From contig NC_092701.1 of assembly GCF_964275005.1 (NCBI RefSeq), positions 33,110,520 through 33,174,519 on the forward strand: 64,000 nucleotides of DNA, written 5' to 3'. Numbering within the stretch: the first letter of the stretch is position 1; every line of letters starts with the position of its first letter. The position numbers were made by a program, and so were the translations under genes. The notes under the pieces were generated by a model. That model searched no databases. It saw nothing but the letters and a program-made list of their open reading frames with translations, and had not been told where the DNA came from. This DNA comes from Diadema setosum. Its lineage: Eukaryota; Echinodermata; Echinoidea; Diadematoida; Diadematidae. Of the stretch, positions 11,601 to 25,700 are shown piece by piece.

Positions 11601-14376
11601 TCTGCTGAATCGCATTGGGGTGTTTAGGAAGACAAACCTCTATACAGATACTGTATCAGAGGAGGTGTGTGACACCTCCATGCTGTATGCAAGGTAACTT
11701 TCAGTGGGGCTTTTCATGAAGCGTTTTGTCCAACAAATTTGCCGGACATAATAACAGTTTGTAAGAAAAGAAATATCTCACAAAACACTTCATAAAATTC
11801 CCCCTGAATCCATAAGTTCTGCATACAGCTTGACGTTGAAATAGTTTATGATTTGATTTCTTCATAGTCTTCGAAGCACACTGGTTGATAACTGTCAGTG
11901 TGTAAGCCTTTATAGTCACCTGGTGCAGCACGACCCATAAATTTGTCTTGGTATTTAAGATGCTATGTACAGTTTGATATCTGCGCGACTTTAGGACAAC
12001 TCACTATCCTGACAGCCGGAGAGAACGATGTCGTCTATTGCGATATCTCCCGTGACAGTGACTCCCCGCACGGCCTCGATGACGATCACGAAGCTGTCCT
12101 GGTGCCCGATCATGATGTCGCCTGTGTTCTGCCAGGCGTCGCCCTGGTCACCGGACAAGCTCCACAGCTCGTCAGCCTGAGAGATCACAGGAATATCTGC
12201 CATGTTGAATTTTGTTTTTTTCACACTTTCTAGTATGTTACTGATTTTTTTTTTTTTAAAGCCGGCTCGCACGTCCAGCAAATTGCTTGTCCCAGAAATA
12301 CATGAATATTGATATTCCTCCGTCACCAGTACCTTGAATATCTCTCTACATTAGGCTGTACGGATGTCTCTGTCAATTCGATCAGTAGCACTTTTGGAAG
12401 AAAAACCCCAAGATACAGTATTTATCATTGAGTGAATTACTTTGTCGCGACTTGTATAATAAGTGAGCTTTACTGTTTAAAGTGGCCTGGGCATCAATTG
12501 ATTTGTCATTTCCATAAAATTTAGCACATTGTCAGATTTTATATAACGTCTTCAATATTAAACGAATAAGTTATTTTTAGTTAGTACTTTAATTTTATAT
12601 CTCTTCATTAGATTGCTCGTTGGGCATTGTTGAATGAATCCTTATCTCGTGGCATACACGTGGAATGACGTTCCCTGTATTAGCTTGCAAATCGACTGAC
12701 ACACATTTCACAGTGCACGGCGCATCGCAAGCTGGCAAGAAATGCTCTAGTGTTTCGCTCATCACTCATGGACGAATTTCTGTCTCGTATATAGCTTACT
12801 GTACAATGAAAAGGTTTCTCTCTTAGTATCTAGCTCATTAGATGATTGTCTGCAGTTCCTTGAGCATTAAAGGAATCTCTTTACAGGAGTATAGTTGGAA
12901 ATATTGTGCAGGAGGCAGAGCACGATGGCTCAAAAATGAAGACACCGCGAGGTAACCCAAAAAGAAAATGCATGGCTGGCAGACCGGTACCTGTCCACTG
13001 CTGCTCTTCAGGTAGACGGACAGAGTGCCAATCGTGCTCCCTTTCATGTGATACCAGAGGGAGATGGTGCACATTGCCGAGGAGTGGCTGTAGACCAGGG
13101 TCTGCATGTGAGCCCTCTGCTTCATATCGGAGCCAATCGTTGAGGGGTCCAGCACACTGGTGTCGATGTACATGTAGTAACCTATGATTGGTTGGTTTAA
13201 AACACGCCATTCAACAGGTGTCAAGATCAAGGAGGCCTTTCTTTCTACATCACTGACGTAATATGTAAAATACTTTGTCAGTTCAAAGACGCCAAACATA
13301 CTACAAACTGTAAACCAATGTCAAATCATCTCAACCATTCCGAATATCTCATACACTTACAGTAACACCTTCTACGATAATGCTACTGAAGTCCATACGT
13401 TTACCTTTGATAATGTGGTATTCAAAATACAATATGCAGATCAACTTTCATGATTAGGAAATAATGAAATAATGTTAGATTCGTCTAGTATTGATCTTAT
13501 ATCAAGACAACGAATACATTAAGTGAAATGACGTTTGGCAAAGACGCCTTGAGAGCATATCATTTAGAAGATTTCAATACCACTAGTATATTACTATGAT
13601 AGTGCTGATTATGCCGGTGCTTACCATTTCCCGTTCTAAAACAGCGAGCTCATTCCCATTCATCTCAATAATATGATGCCTACCCAGTAGCTTAAATTGC
13701 AATATCCTTGCACTTACGGTGAATGAACTGAAATTTCATCATTGTCACTGTTGTTTCATTCATAATGTTAATACATGGGAAGAGTAACAAAATTGCCGAT
13801 GTCAAACGCTATACAAATCGATATGTGAAGGAGCTGGATTTGGTTAAACTCGCTGAGACCCACCGAGGTCGGTTCCAAGGGTGTGGTCCGAAGATGGTCC
13901 AGTGTTGAGATTCTCAGTTTGGTCTCCGTTACCCTTGGTCCAGTCAAGACTGTCCTTTTCAGAGTTCGACCAGCCACACGTACCGTCCTCAAACGTACAA
14001 GATGTACCTGGATTAGAAAACAAACTAGGTAAGATGTAATGCTTTATAACATATTTTGGAAAGTTGTGAGAAGCACACACTATTTGTTAAACGTTAGTTT
14101 TGGATGTAAGCAGTGAAAATATACTTAACATTACCAGCTTAGCACTTCTTTAGTAAGGATGAAAATAACAGTTCTGTATAATAAGCATGATAATGATAAT
14201 AAGAATGACTATGTGCATTACAATCTATCTGTTCTTCTTCTTTTATTATTATTACTATTATGATTATGATTATATTACCATCATTTATTACTTTTATTAT
14301 TGTCATTATTATGATTGTTATCATTAATATTGTTATTATCATTTGTATCGAATATCATTATTACTATTACTATTAA

Positions 14377-14408
<32 letters not shown>

Positions 14409-17400
14409 CATTATTATTATTATTATCATTATTACTATTATTATTATTATTATCATTATTATCATCATCATCATCATCACCATTATCATAATCCATATCA
14501 TAATTATCATTATCATTAAAATTAGCGTTATCATCGTTGTCATTATCCATTTTCATCGAATACTCTGCTGGCTGCGAATCACACTTACCACAGACACTTT
14601 CGTCGGACCCGTCGCTGCAGTCCTGAATGAAGTCGCAGTGTCTGGTCGCCGGGTAGCACTCCGAGGTCGTGGCGCACTTGAGCTGCACGCCGTCGTAACA
14701 CATCTCTTGGGTGTAGTTGGTGCGGTCCGGTGCGCCGGGCACGCTGCCTCCCGGCACGCAGGCGATGGTGAAGGAGAGATCGTCGAGAGCGATCTCCGAC
14801 TTGCGTCCGTCTCCGTTGATGGCCTCGAGGACGATCTTGATGGAACAAGTAGATAGATATAGGACTAAATGAATGACTGACTGCATGGGCGGAATGATTA
14901 GTAAGCACATAAATGAGGAGATGAGTCCAGAGGATTGATTTTGGTCGATCAATGTGAAAAATGAATACATGAATAGAGATATTAACTTGACAAATAGATG
15001 GATACTTGAATATGAATAGACAAACTGAAAAAAGGAAAACATGTATATAGATATACACTCATGCATGTAGCAAGATATGCTACCATATTAAATCTAGATA
15101 CGTCTTATTCGTTTCTGACTATCCCTCCCTCCTCCTATCCTTAATTACAATTGAATTCTTATTGCAACTGATTAATAATTTGCCACACATTGACGTAAAT
15201 AAGCAATGAAGTAATCAGAGTTTAAGTAGTAGCCATGAAACAGAAATCATGGGCATACACACTCGAAAAGGATTCGAAGCTACGACCTCCTGATCATCGA
15301 TCAGGCGTCTTACCCTCTAAACAACTGAGCTTCAAATCCTGCTCGAGTATGTATGATCATGTTTTTTTTTTTCTTTTATCATGGCTATTAAAACACTGAT
15401 CAACGAAGTGCTTGCATACGTCAATGTGGGGCAATTTGTCAATCAGTTGTAATAAAAACAACTCGACATAAGAATTTCACCAAATTGAAAAATTGAGTTC
15501 AAATCCGAAGCCTCTGAAAAGGGTACGGTCCTACCTCGAAGTCCTGGTCGGATTCTCTGGTGGCGATCTCGCGGAGCTGCCAGGAAGGACCCTGCTCGGA
15601 TACGATGGTGTCGAGGAGCTGCAGTCCTTCCGACGGGGAGGCCGTGTACGACGTCCGCTGGTAGATGTTCAGCGTCCCGATGTCCATCCCGTCCATGAAG
15701 TACCACATGCGGAACTAAGGATTAACAGCAGATTGTCGAAGAATTCGGAGAAGGAGAAAGATTAGAAAATTCATTCAAAAACAAACTTTCACTTCACTTT
15801 TATGTGCAGTTGATGAATACATACAATAAAGAAGATCTGCTTCAAGCTTTGAAAATTGGGACGCTCTGATGTGTTTGGTGTGACTAACTGCTTTGAATTT
15901 ATGCATCGCTTAGGTTCATTACTCTTTGTAATGTTATTCACTCGCACAAACCTCCAGTGAATGACTGAAATGGTCCTTATTTCAACACACGTAATTTCAA
16001 GATAGGAAATAATTATTTCAACTCAATCAAAATGCGATTGACCAGTCATGCAGCCCCTTTTCGAGTGGAAGGGCTTTTAGTGCGTATAGAGGAAATATTA
16101 CTGTGGGAGAATCCGCAGAAAAAAAGCAGGGTAAGGCAGTTCGAATCATACATTCTCTAACTGTGACTGTTTTTCTGACACTGTTATCTGACATTACGTT
16201 ATCAATCATTCATTGTAACCAGCATATCATTCCTTTTCTAAAGAGTACCTGGCACCCCTGACTGATTCCCTTCATGGCAGGCGAAATGAAGCGAGCAACG
16301 GCGCCCGGAGCCCGCGGGTACCCGACCTCAGTGTAGATGTAGCCACCTGTTGCAATAAGAGGCATGATTAAACTGTCATAACTTTCCTCATTCTTCATTA
16401 TTCTTGCTCACCTACTGCTTTACTTCTTGGCCATATATATATATATATATATATATATACATTTATCGAGATGGATGCTGACGATTTTGTGGATTATAAA
16501 TCTTCTGGCCAAACATTGATCCCATTTATCAGGTACTGCTTAATTACTTTGTTTGTTTGTTTTCATTCTGTAAGGACATTTACGGCATCACTCAATTACT
16601 AGGGAATTTAAAACTTGTCTGGGTTTTCAAACTACTGAAAAAAAAAAGTCTAGATCCGTCTTCTTTTTCTATTGATATTTACGCAATGCCGATATCGAGA
16701 CGTCACATTGATAACAGCAGCGATGCAACATATTCCGATATTCTATGAACAAGAAATCTTATGTCTGCCATGAATCAAACAGATTAGATAAAGCGGAATC
16801 AGACGGGGCTCATGATATAAATCCACCCACCCTCGTTGGAGCGGAGGGTGTGGTCGCTGTAAGGTCCCGTCCCCGTGATGGGCGTGGCGTGCGATCGAAG
16901 CGTCCAATCAAAATCGTCCGTAGAATCCTGATGATACTCGCAGATATCGAGTTCAAAATTGCAGCGACCAGGGTAGTTATCTAAAAGCATAACGTGCGTA
17001 AGGATTAACATGAGACAATAAACGCATTATCAGATGAGTTATATTTGACTAGGTTTGACAAAATGAAACAACTGAAAAATCATCCAAATCGTAGCTACAA
17101 ATGTGCGTTTAGTTTTGATTTCGGTAAATTTTACTAAGATGCAAAGTTTTGAACGGAGCTGCTCACCCTGTGGAGATCTAGCGAATCAAATGTTTCATAG
17201 AATTGTTCTGAAGCCTACTACGTACATATCAATTTTGCTCACCAATGCGCAATAACACTTTTGTAATTTGTTTCGTTTATTCACGCATAGAATCTTCTGA
17301 GACCAATACACGATGTCACATTTTCACAATGCCCATCAAGCAAGCAATACAGTGTTAACCAAGATCAACCGCATTTCTTCCTTGGTGAGTACAAGGCCGG

Positions 17401-19618
17401 CATAGATTAAGAAATAACTCGTAACAGTTATCATTCCCGTCCATACTTTGCTTGTTCTTTTTTTAAGAGAATCTATGTACAATCGCCCTCGAATTGTGGT
17501 ATGAACAAAGGATTTCAAGCAACTTTTGCTTGCAACACCCACCACAGTTCGCTTCGTCGGAGTTATCACCGCAGTCGTCGCCGAAGTCGCATACACGCGC
17601 GGCGTCGATACAGTAGGTGTTGCTACAAGTGAACTGGTCGCTACTACACGGCTCTCCCGTAATGACTTTAAAGCGATTCGAGAACGAGGTTGTCGAAGAA
17701 AACAAGAAGAATAAAGAAGATAAAAACGTTATCCAACTATTATTTCCTAAATCGTATCTTTCTTAATGTAAACAGAAATTCATCGTAACTTGGACAGCTG
17801 AAAATGTGTGATAACGCAATCATAAACTTCAAGCATGTGAATTAATTGCAACACATGGTACACTTTTTTTTTCACCAGCAGATAGGGTTTTCACAAGAAG
17901 ATATTAGTTACAACACTTTACCGCATTTATGTCTCGCAGTGGATATTGTCTTCACCATTTTCACAATCAAAAACTCTTTTTCGAAAGTATAAAGGCATAT
18001 TTCAATTCTGGTAGGCAAGTCCTCGTGTTTGTTTTCTGCACTGGATTACTTTTAATTTCACTTTATTCTTGACGTCTCATACTCCCTTACAATAAACAGT
18101 TTTAGTAGACACATTAATGGATTTCACATTCACATTATCTGTGGTCGGGAAACCTCTGCCTTGCTGTTATGAATGTCAGCCAGGATGGTCAATGATTACA
18201 TCTCGAGATCTAAGACTGAGACTACTTCCTGCACTGTTCTCTATTGCACACCTACAATTAGGTATATGTACCGTTTTCGTTTGATATGGCACAAGATATC
18301 CTAATATCATAATATTCGTTTGTTGCTGGGTTTATCATTATCATTACTATTTTTACAGACGTAAACTCAGTGAAAAGCGAAAGAGCTCGCAGATGGTGGT
18401 TTTCAACTCACCTGGCGGCGCGCATGAATTGAAGGAAATGTCATCCAAGCTAATGTCCCCACGGTAAGATGCGCCCCGTCTAGCCTGGATCACAGCCTAC
18501 AGAGCATTTGTGGGAAGATACACATATCTCATGAAGCTATGGACGCAAACAGCGTCCAAACAGTTAACATCAGGCTTAATTCTGTCATATCCCCATCAAT
18601 GTAGGTTTCGTACATTTGATGACGTATATTTTGTTGTTGTTTTTTGAATTGTTAGATTTTAAGTCAAAACAGACGCACATACACGGACACACACTGAAAC
18701 AGCGAGAGACCACAACAATGTGGAGAAAATAGTTACAGAAGACATCCAGGACTTATAACCGTATCTCATTGGAGAACGAGACAGATAAGATTTTCACAAA
18801 TTCTTAAGTTCCCTTGCAGACACAATGAAAAATCGACAGCTTAGGAAGGAGTGAATATTTCAGATAGAAAAAGTTATTACGATTATAATCATATAGACTG
18901 AAAAAGCGTTAGGTTAAAGTTTTTAAATCAAATTTAACAATTCGCCAGTCTAGTGGGAATCTACATTATGCCAAACAACTGCAGATAATCTTTATTTAAT
19001 CATCCGTTTCAACACACATGACTGAAATAAGTCAAATCCATATTATGCTTCATCAACTTTTCGGGAAAAAAAAAAAGAATGCTGAAATCTGTACCCTAAA
19101 GTCAGTTCCGGTACCAATGAAGACCACTTGTCGTCTCCATCTGTCCAGCTTCCCTCCCGTCTTCCCCCACAAGTCTTTCCGGACACCGTTGAACTCGAGG
19201 TATACAGTCAACGTGTCGACATCGTTGCTGAACATGTGGTACCAGAATTCCAGCTCGCATGCCGAACCCGTTTGGCGGATGAAACTTGTGTAGATGCGGG
19301 TTTCGTCCAGGGCATACCCAGGTGAATTGTCCGCCGTTAGGTAGAACCCTGGAGGATCCCCAGGAAAGTGACCAGACATTGGGTTGTTTTGTTTTGTTTT
19401 TCTTTGTAATTGCAGTTATCACGAAAGACTCCGTCTGAATTTATTTTTTCCTTGTTCAGGACCTCAAATTACAACAAGACACTTACTTGCCTTGCTCGGT
19501 TAAACAATCGATTTTTCATGGTGTGACGAAATCATGCGGTTCGTCATGTCAGAAAAGTTTTCAAGAGCACATTCGATATTCTTGTGACTTCTATGAGAGA
19601 GACAAAGACATAAGCATA

Positions 19619-19663
<45 letters not shown>

Positions 19664-19694
19664 GTTTTGAACAGTAACAAAGCAGAGGAAGAAG

Positions 19695-19758
<64 letters not shown>

Positions 19759-22700
19759 GTACATATACATATATTCAAAAAGAGAGAGAAGGACGGACAG
19801 ACAGATCACAGACAGAGGAGACGAGAAATCATCGGAGAAGGCGAAAATAGGACAGAAGGACATAATAGACACACAATGAAGGAACGAAAAAAAGAAGAAG
19901 AGATTCAAGTAGGAGGAGAAACATGATGACGGGGAGGACGTGGAGGAGGCCGAAAAAATAAACACAAAACGGAAAGATGGAAGAGAAGGCAGAGAAAGGG
20001 AAAGAAAGAGAAGACAGACAGATATTTTACCTGCTTCAGTACCAAGGGTGTGGTCCACAGCTGGCCGATACTCGTCGTAGGGCGAATCAGACACACCCGA
20101 CCCATTGACCCTCCTAAACATGAAGACTTGATGGTCGTCTGCAGCTCTCAACGGGTCGTAGATTCGCCATCCGCAGAGGTCCGTCTCGAAATCGCACATG
20201 TCCTTGACTGAAATGATTCAAAACGAAAATTGCCTTAATGAGATGATGCTTCATTTGTATTCATTTATGCAGTTGTTACAGCTAATATGAGTATTTATCA
20301 TGAACAAACTTTTTTGTTCTACACATACTACGCCAGCAAGTTTAAAAGATGATGAGAATGATCTCATTTAACACTTGCATGCTTGCAAATGCTTCATACT
20401 AGATTATGTTCAGTGACAATGAATACTATAATGATATTCCATTGTGCAGGTTTATTTCTGCCGAACCGGACACCACTGTAAAAGATGGCGACTTTCAGTT
20501 TTTAATTTCAATTTATTTGTAATGCAAAGAAAGACACCTTAATTCTTACATACACAAATAGACAGATAAATCCTGAGGAGACTGTTATGATGTTATCTTA
20601 CTCTCAACAAGCGAATTGGGCAAAACAGAAAGTGTAATTTCCGTTCCACTTCTCAAAAATCGGCTTTGTAAGATCATGACGTGCAGTATACAGTGTTGGT
20701 AATACCACATACCGACTGTGTTACCAGCGACTCCCGGCGCTTATCTTACGTTTGTCTTAGAACATGAAATTATTGTGTAGATATCGTACACAATTAATAA
20801 GACGGAGATCGCTCCTGGAAGACGATTTATTTCTTTTCTCTCCTTCTTTTTCTCAAATATACACTGAAGAATCTCACCACAGCCGGCCTCGTCTGATCCA
20901 TCTGAACAGTCAACTTTAAAGTCACACATCAGATTCTTCCGTAAGCATCTGGTTAGAGGAAAACAAAAACAATTGATATCTTAAACATCCTGATCATTAA
21001 AACTTTAACTTAGCAAGTAAAATTCCCTTAGCAAGTAAAATTCCCTTAGCAAGTAAAATTCCCATTAAAATTCAATATCAAGCTTAAGCTCGTAAATGTC
21101 AATTGTATTCGTGCAGCGTCTTACAATTTTGAAGCTGTCAATAAAATAACACAAATTACAAAAGAGGAGAGATTGATTTTAAATTTGAATTTTTTTATTT
21201 GAATTGAATTAAAATTGAATTTGGATTTGATGGGTAGTGCAGTACTTGTTTTCGGCCGGGCAATATATCTGATCGTTGTTACACGCCCCCTGTGGATCCC
21301 GGGTCGTGGTTGGCATGCTGGTTGGTGCGACGGTCACCGGAGCAGCAGGAAGTTGTTCTATCATACATCGCAACCGACAGAGAAATAAAACAAACATAAA
21401 TGTACAACATTGCATTCACACAATAACCATTTTCCTCAGAACGACGTCGCCTTTAACGGATTATCTCACTTCAAACACAAAAAGACACAGACGATGCATT
21501 TCATTTTTATTTTTCAAGATTTCAATTTTATATCCAATGTAATTATCTTCGACAAAAGCGGACACCGGTTGATGTTCATTCCTTCATTCATTTCATTCAT
21601 TCAATTATTTTTCCATTTCCAACAGAAACATATAAATATTTTACAGAAATTGAATATAGAAATAACATTACAACACATGATAAAAAAGATAAGTTGATGC
21701 TTAAACAATCACCAAATCTGAAGCATAAAGTTACTTTTCCTCGTTTTAAATCCTAAACTTACCATCCGAGGGAATGCAACCAGGAGAAAACGTGATGTCG
21801 TCGATGGCTGTATTACCGTAACTATCTCCCACAATGCTCTCAAATACAACCTGCGCACGAAAACAGACAATTTAAAGATGAATGATTTCAACCTTAATGA
21901 ATCGAACTAGGCATCTGGTGGCGTTCCATAGACGAACCTACACAGCTATAATTGTTCCGCCAAGGCAACATTTAGGAAGCAACCAGTTAGCATTTAATAT
22001 TTTCTTCAGTTATCGATTGCAAATGCTGTCATTGGCATCTGGCAGCAGTCATTAGATTTTTCACTTCCAGCTATTGGTAACTACAGATCTTGGAGAAATG
22101 GTAAAATCTCTTTCTCTTTCTCTTCCTTTTCTCATAGTCCGTCGTTTATATTTATGCAATACAATCTTACTGAAATTACATCATTTTTGTTGCGCTATTA
22201 GTAATCTTCATACCTGGAAGGGGCTTCCCCCGTTGTCAAGGACAACGTGTCCCCTTTGCCAAAAGTCGCCGTCGGCGGCAGTCTTCTTCCAGACCAGTTT
22301 GTCACCCTGCGAGCTGTCCTTGTAAGGACGGATGTACACGTGGAACACGTCGATATTGAGACCATATAACAAGTAGAAGAATGCCATCTGTGTAAGAATA
22401 AAATATTGACATCAATACTACATAATCATATTAAATCACAGTCACATTATATTTGACGATTACAATCTATGTATAATATAATTGAACTGAAGTGCGTTCA
22501 AACTTGTTTATTTTTCTCTATAAATTTACCTTGCATTGCTGTTGAGATGACGTCACAAAGGTACGACTGACGAGGTGAGCCTTGAGTCCAAATATTTGCA
22601 GAGCCACATCAAAATACATGTAGTACCCTTTGGACAAAACAGATGCAAGGCAAAAAGAGGCAAAATAAAACTCGTCAACAATCCAACAATTTTCTACGAT

Positions 22701-25700
22701 GAAGGAAACAATTTGCAGAATCATCTAAGTGAACTCAGTAATGGAGGAAATAATTGCTGCAATAATGCTACGGTTGTATTTTTTCTGTCATCATCGTAAT
22801 ACCCGCCATCTATCAATTATTATCATTATTATCAATTTTTAACGTCAAAATAACTACTTGCATATGCACCATGCATGACTGCTGTATCTATATCAATACA
22901 TCATATTTATCTCAGAATTCTGTCTGTCCATTTAATTGTTTGGTAGTATACTTGTTTTGTTATGGTGATCTTCAACTACCCAATACTCTGGACAAAAAAG
23001 GAGGGGGAAGAGTCAAGGTTCCACCTGAATAGTTCCCCGTGGTGTGGTCCCTCTTGACCCCCTTGTCGTAGCTGGTGTCCGGGCCTTGCTGCCGTGTCCA
23101 GTCCAGGTCATCCGTGGCCTGAGTCTGGGACCAGTCGCACAAGTCCGTCTCGAAATCGCATTGTCTGTAGCCCTCGGATGCTTTGGTGGAAAATGAAATA
23201 GACCAGGTTATCTTTTCCGAGAAAAATATAATGTCTATGATTATCATAGTTGGGAGCTGGCAAAACCAAATGAAGTGAAACTTTATTTCTCTCGGGAAAA
23301 TGTTGTGACGCTATAGGAGAGGTGGTATTGGAGTATACATGTCCTGTCGGGAGATTAACGATAAGTAATAGAAGTAGGCTTATCCCTGTGAGAAAAGTAT
23401 ATTGCTTAGGGAAACAGAAATGTATACGCATTGCTTGATTGGAAGACCATTGCGTCCTGTGATGCATGCAGGAAGTCTATACCTCCAGGGTTAAGTCTTA
23501 CTCCTACTCATGTAGTTTGTTCTTTTCAGGTGTCTATAATTATACAGTGGGAAATATCACTAACACATGTAATGACGTAGCAAATGAGTGACGAGAACCA
23601 GCGCAGTAACTGTATTAACCCTCCCAAAACTGCTTTCTAAGAACTTCGCTGCTGATTCAAAGTGATGCAGTTGTCTTTGCCGATAATGGGTTTAAGAAAA
23701 CTATTCATTTAAACGTATGGCACAATGTGCCTGGTTGATATGTTTGCTGACTATTGGTCACCTATTGCTAACCATGATATGTCGGCATCATTCGCCCTTT
23801 TGTGTGGGTCAGTATATGCAAGGAGGCCACTGGATTACAGTTAGCACCCGGCCTGCTCTTTTATAATGAATGAATGAAGTGGGATCGTTAACGTGCGTGA
23901 GTCGTGGCTAACTCACACACTGGACCTCCATTAAACGTCCTATCAGAGGGACAGAGAGTTTTGCCTCTTACTACAGAGGGGACAGAATGCTTTAACATTG
24001 CTCAGTTAGACTTGGAAATCAAACCCGGTACCCTGGGATCTGGAGGCACTCTCTGAGGGGCTACCAACTTAGCCATATCACTTCCCTATAGAAGGAAATG
24101 ATCATGCCATGGCATTATCTTTACTCTAGGGCCCAACCCATAACCAGCGAAATACATGAATTAGTCAACCACAATTTTTCCATCTCGAGTGTCTCACCAC
24201 ACGACATCGGTTCGTCCGTCCGATCGCCGCAGTCGTCAGCCAGGTCGCAGTACATCGACTGATCGACACAGCCACCGTTGGCGCAGATTAGACTCGCCGT
24301 CGAGTCGCAGTGGTCGACGACCGCGGGTAGAGCGCAATTCTGATATTCGATGTCATCGACGGCCACCATGCCTTCATACAGAATGTTCTTCTGCTTGGTG
24401 ATTTTGAACTATGAGATGAAGGTAGACAAGGTAAGAAATTTGTTCACAATTTACTACTGACAATGCAGACAAGACATAAAACTGCATTTTGCTCCTTACG
24501 ACGGTATTATCTACCTTTCACAAACGAATTTTACATGTCATTATGCATAATCTGTAGTTTTACACCCACAGTTGAGTTGATCGAGAGAGAAATGGAAAGA
24601 TTTGTAACACCATCCCATACCTGCCACGGTCCGGTACGTCGGCCCACACCCACGAGCGCTTGTTGCCACTCCTCCAGGGGGTGATTTCTCAGGAAGTAAA
24701 GCAGAACTTCATCACCGGAAGTGACATCGACTAGGGAGGCTTGAAGGTCACCGGTGTTGAGGCCGGCTTTGAGGAAGTAGAAGGAGACGATGCAGCTCTC
24801 GGAGGCCAGGTTGAATGTGGGACCGACCACCTCGGCTTTCTCGTCCTCCTCCGATCCGCCGCTCGGCGAGACGTACATGTAATATCCTGCAATGTCATAT
24901 GAGGTAGTTTTCTTTCAAATTACATGATGAATGCTATCGGTATCTGTTTCATTTTGTCTTCACCATGAAACATTCGTATTACTGGTCGATGATTTATGCA
25001 ATACGAAGTATGGATAGAAGAATTTGTGATTCCTCCACTAGAATAACACTTAATAAAGACAACTGAGAGTCAGTTTGCTGCAGGATCATTGAATTTTCTA
25101 CTTTAACAGCCAAAAGTCCTCTTAAGGAATTATTGTTAGAATGAAGAGCAATTGCATAGTCGCACTATGCTTCGAGGTATTTAAAATGGGCATTACATTT
25201 GACATTTGACCTTGATGCAACGTTCCACGGCGTCGAATATGATGAAACTAGAGTTTCTCCATTAACTTGACAAATATTATCTGTTATCAAAATATTTAGT
25301 CGAACCATTGTTACTCATTGTTAATCTGATTACAGAAGATCACATATAATGGCTAAAGCGGCAGTGACGCTATCGATTAAACATAGCCAGCTATCTTTTT
25401 TTTTTTTTTTTTCTTACAGGCAAGTTATGGTTCCCTCACCATTTTCAGTGCCCAACGTGTGGTCGGCGTCAGGCGCGAATTCTCTCACCGCCTCAGTGGT
25501 GGCGCCATTTGCTCTCACCCAATCAAAGGAGTTTCCCTCCGTCTCCACCAGACGACACATGTCCGTCTCAAAATCACATGTCGAGGCTGGAGACAGAATT
25601 GACGTTCATCAAACACGACGTTGAAAGATAGCATCCAAAAGATGTTTTTGTACAGGAATAGGTTAATATAGAAACGCATAATGCGCGGATGATTATGTAA

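Noticed and set aside
12906-13187. A Cys/Arg-rich plus-strand frame
   Set aside because: Antisense shadow of the MAM9 core exon; the apparent cysteine richness has no domain spacing.
14281-15066. A 261-codon minus-strand frame ending in Asn/Asp runs
   Set aside because: Only 14589-14835 is exon (MAM8 end + LDLa9). The rest is an intron with (TTA)n/(TCA)n repeats read through a consensus donor.
19591-20199. A 202-codon minus-strand frame with Ser/Phe and Ile/Tyr runs
   Set aside because: Only 20031-20207 is MAM7 exon; the remainder translates a purine-rich tract and (TA)n microsatellites after a GTAAAA donor.
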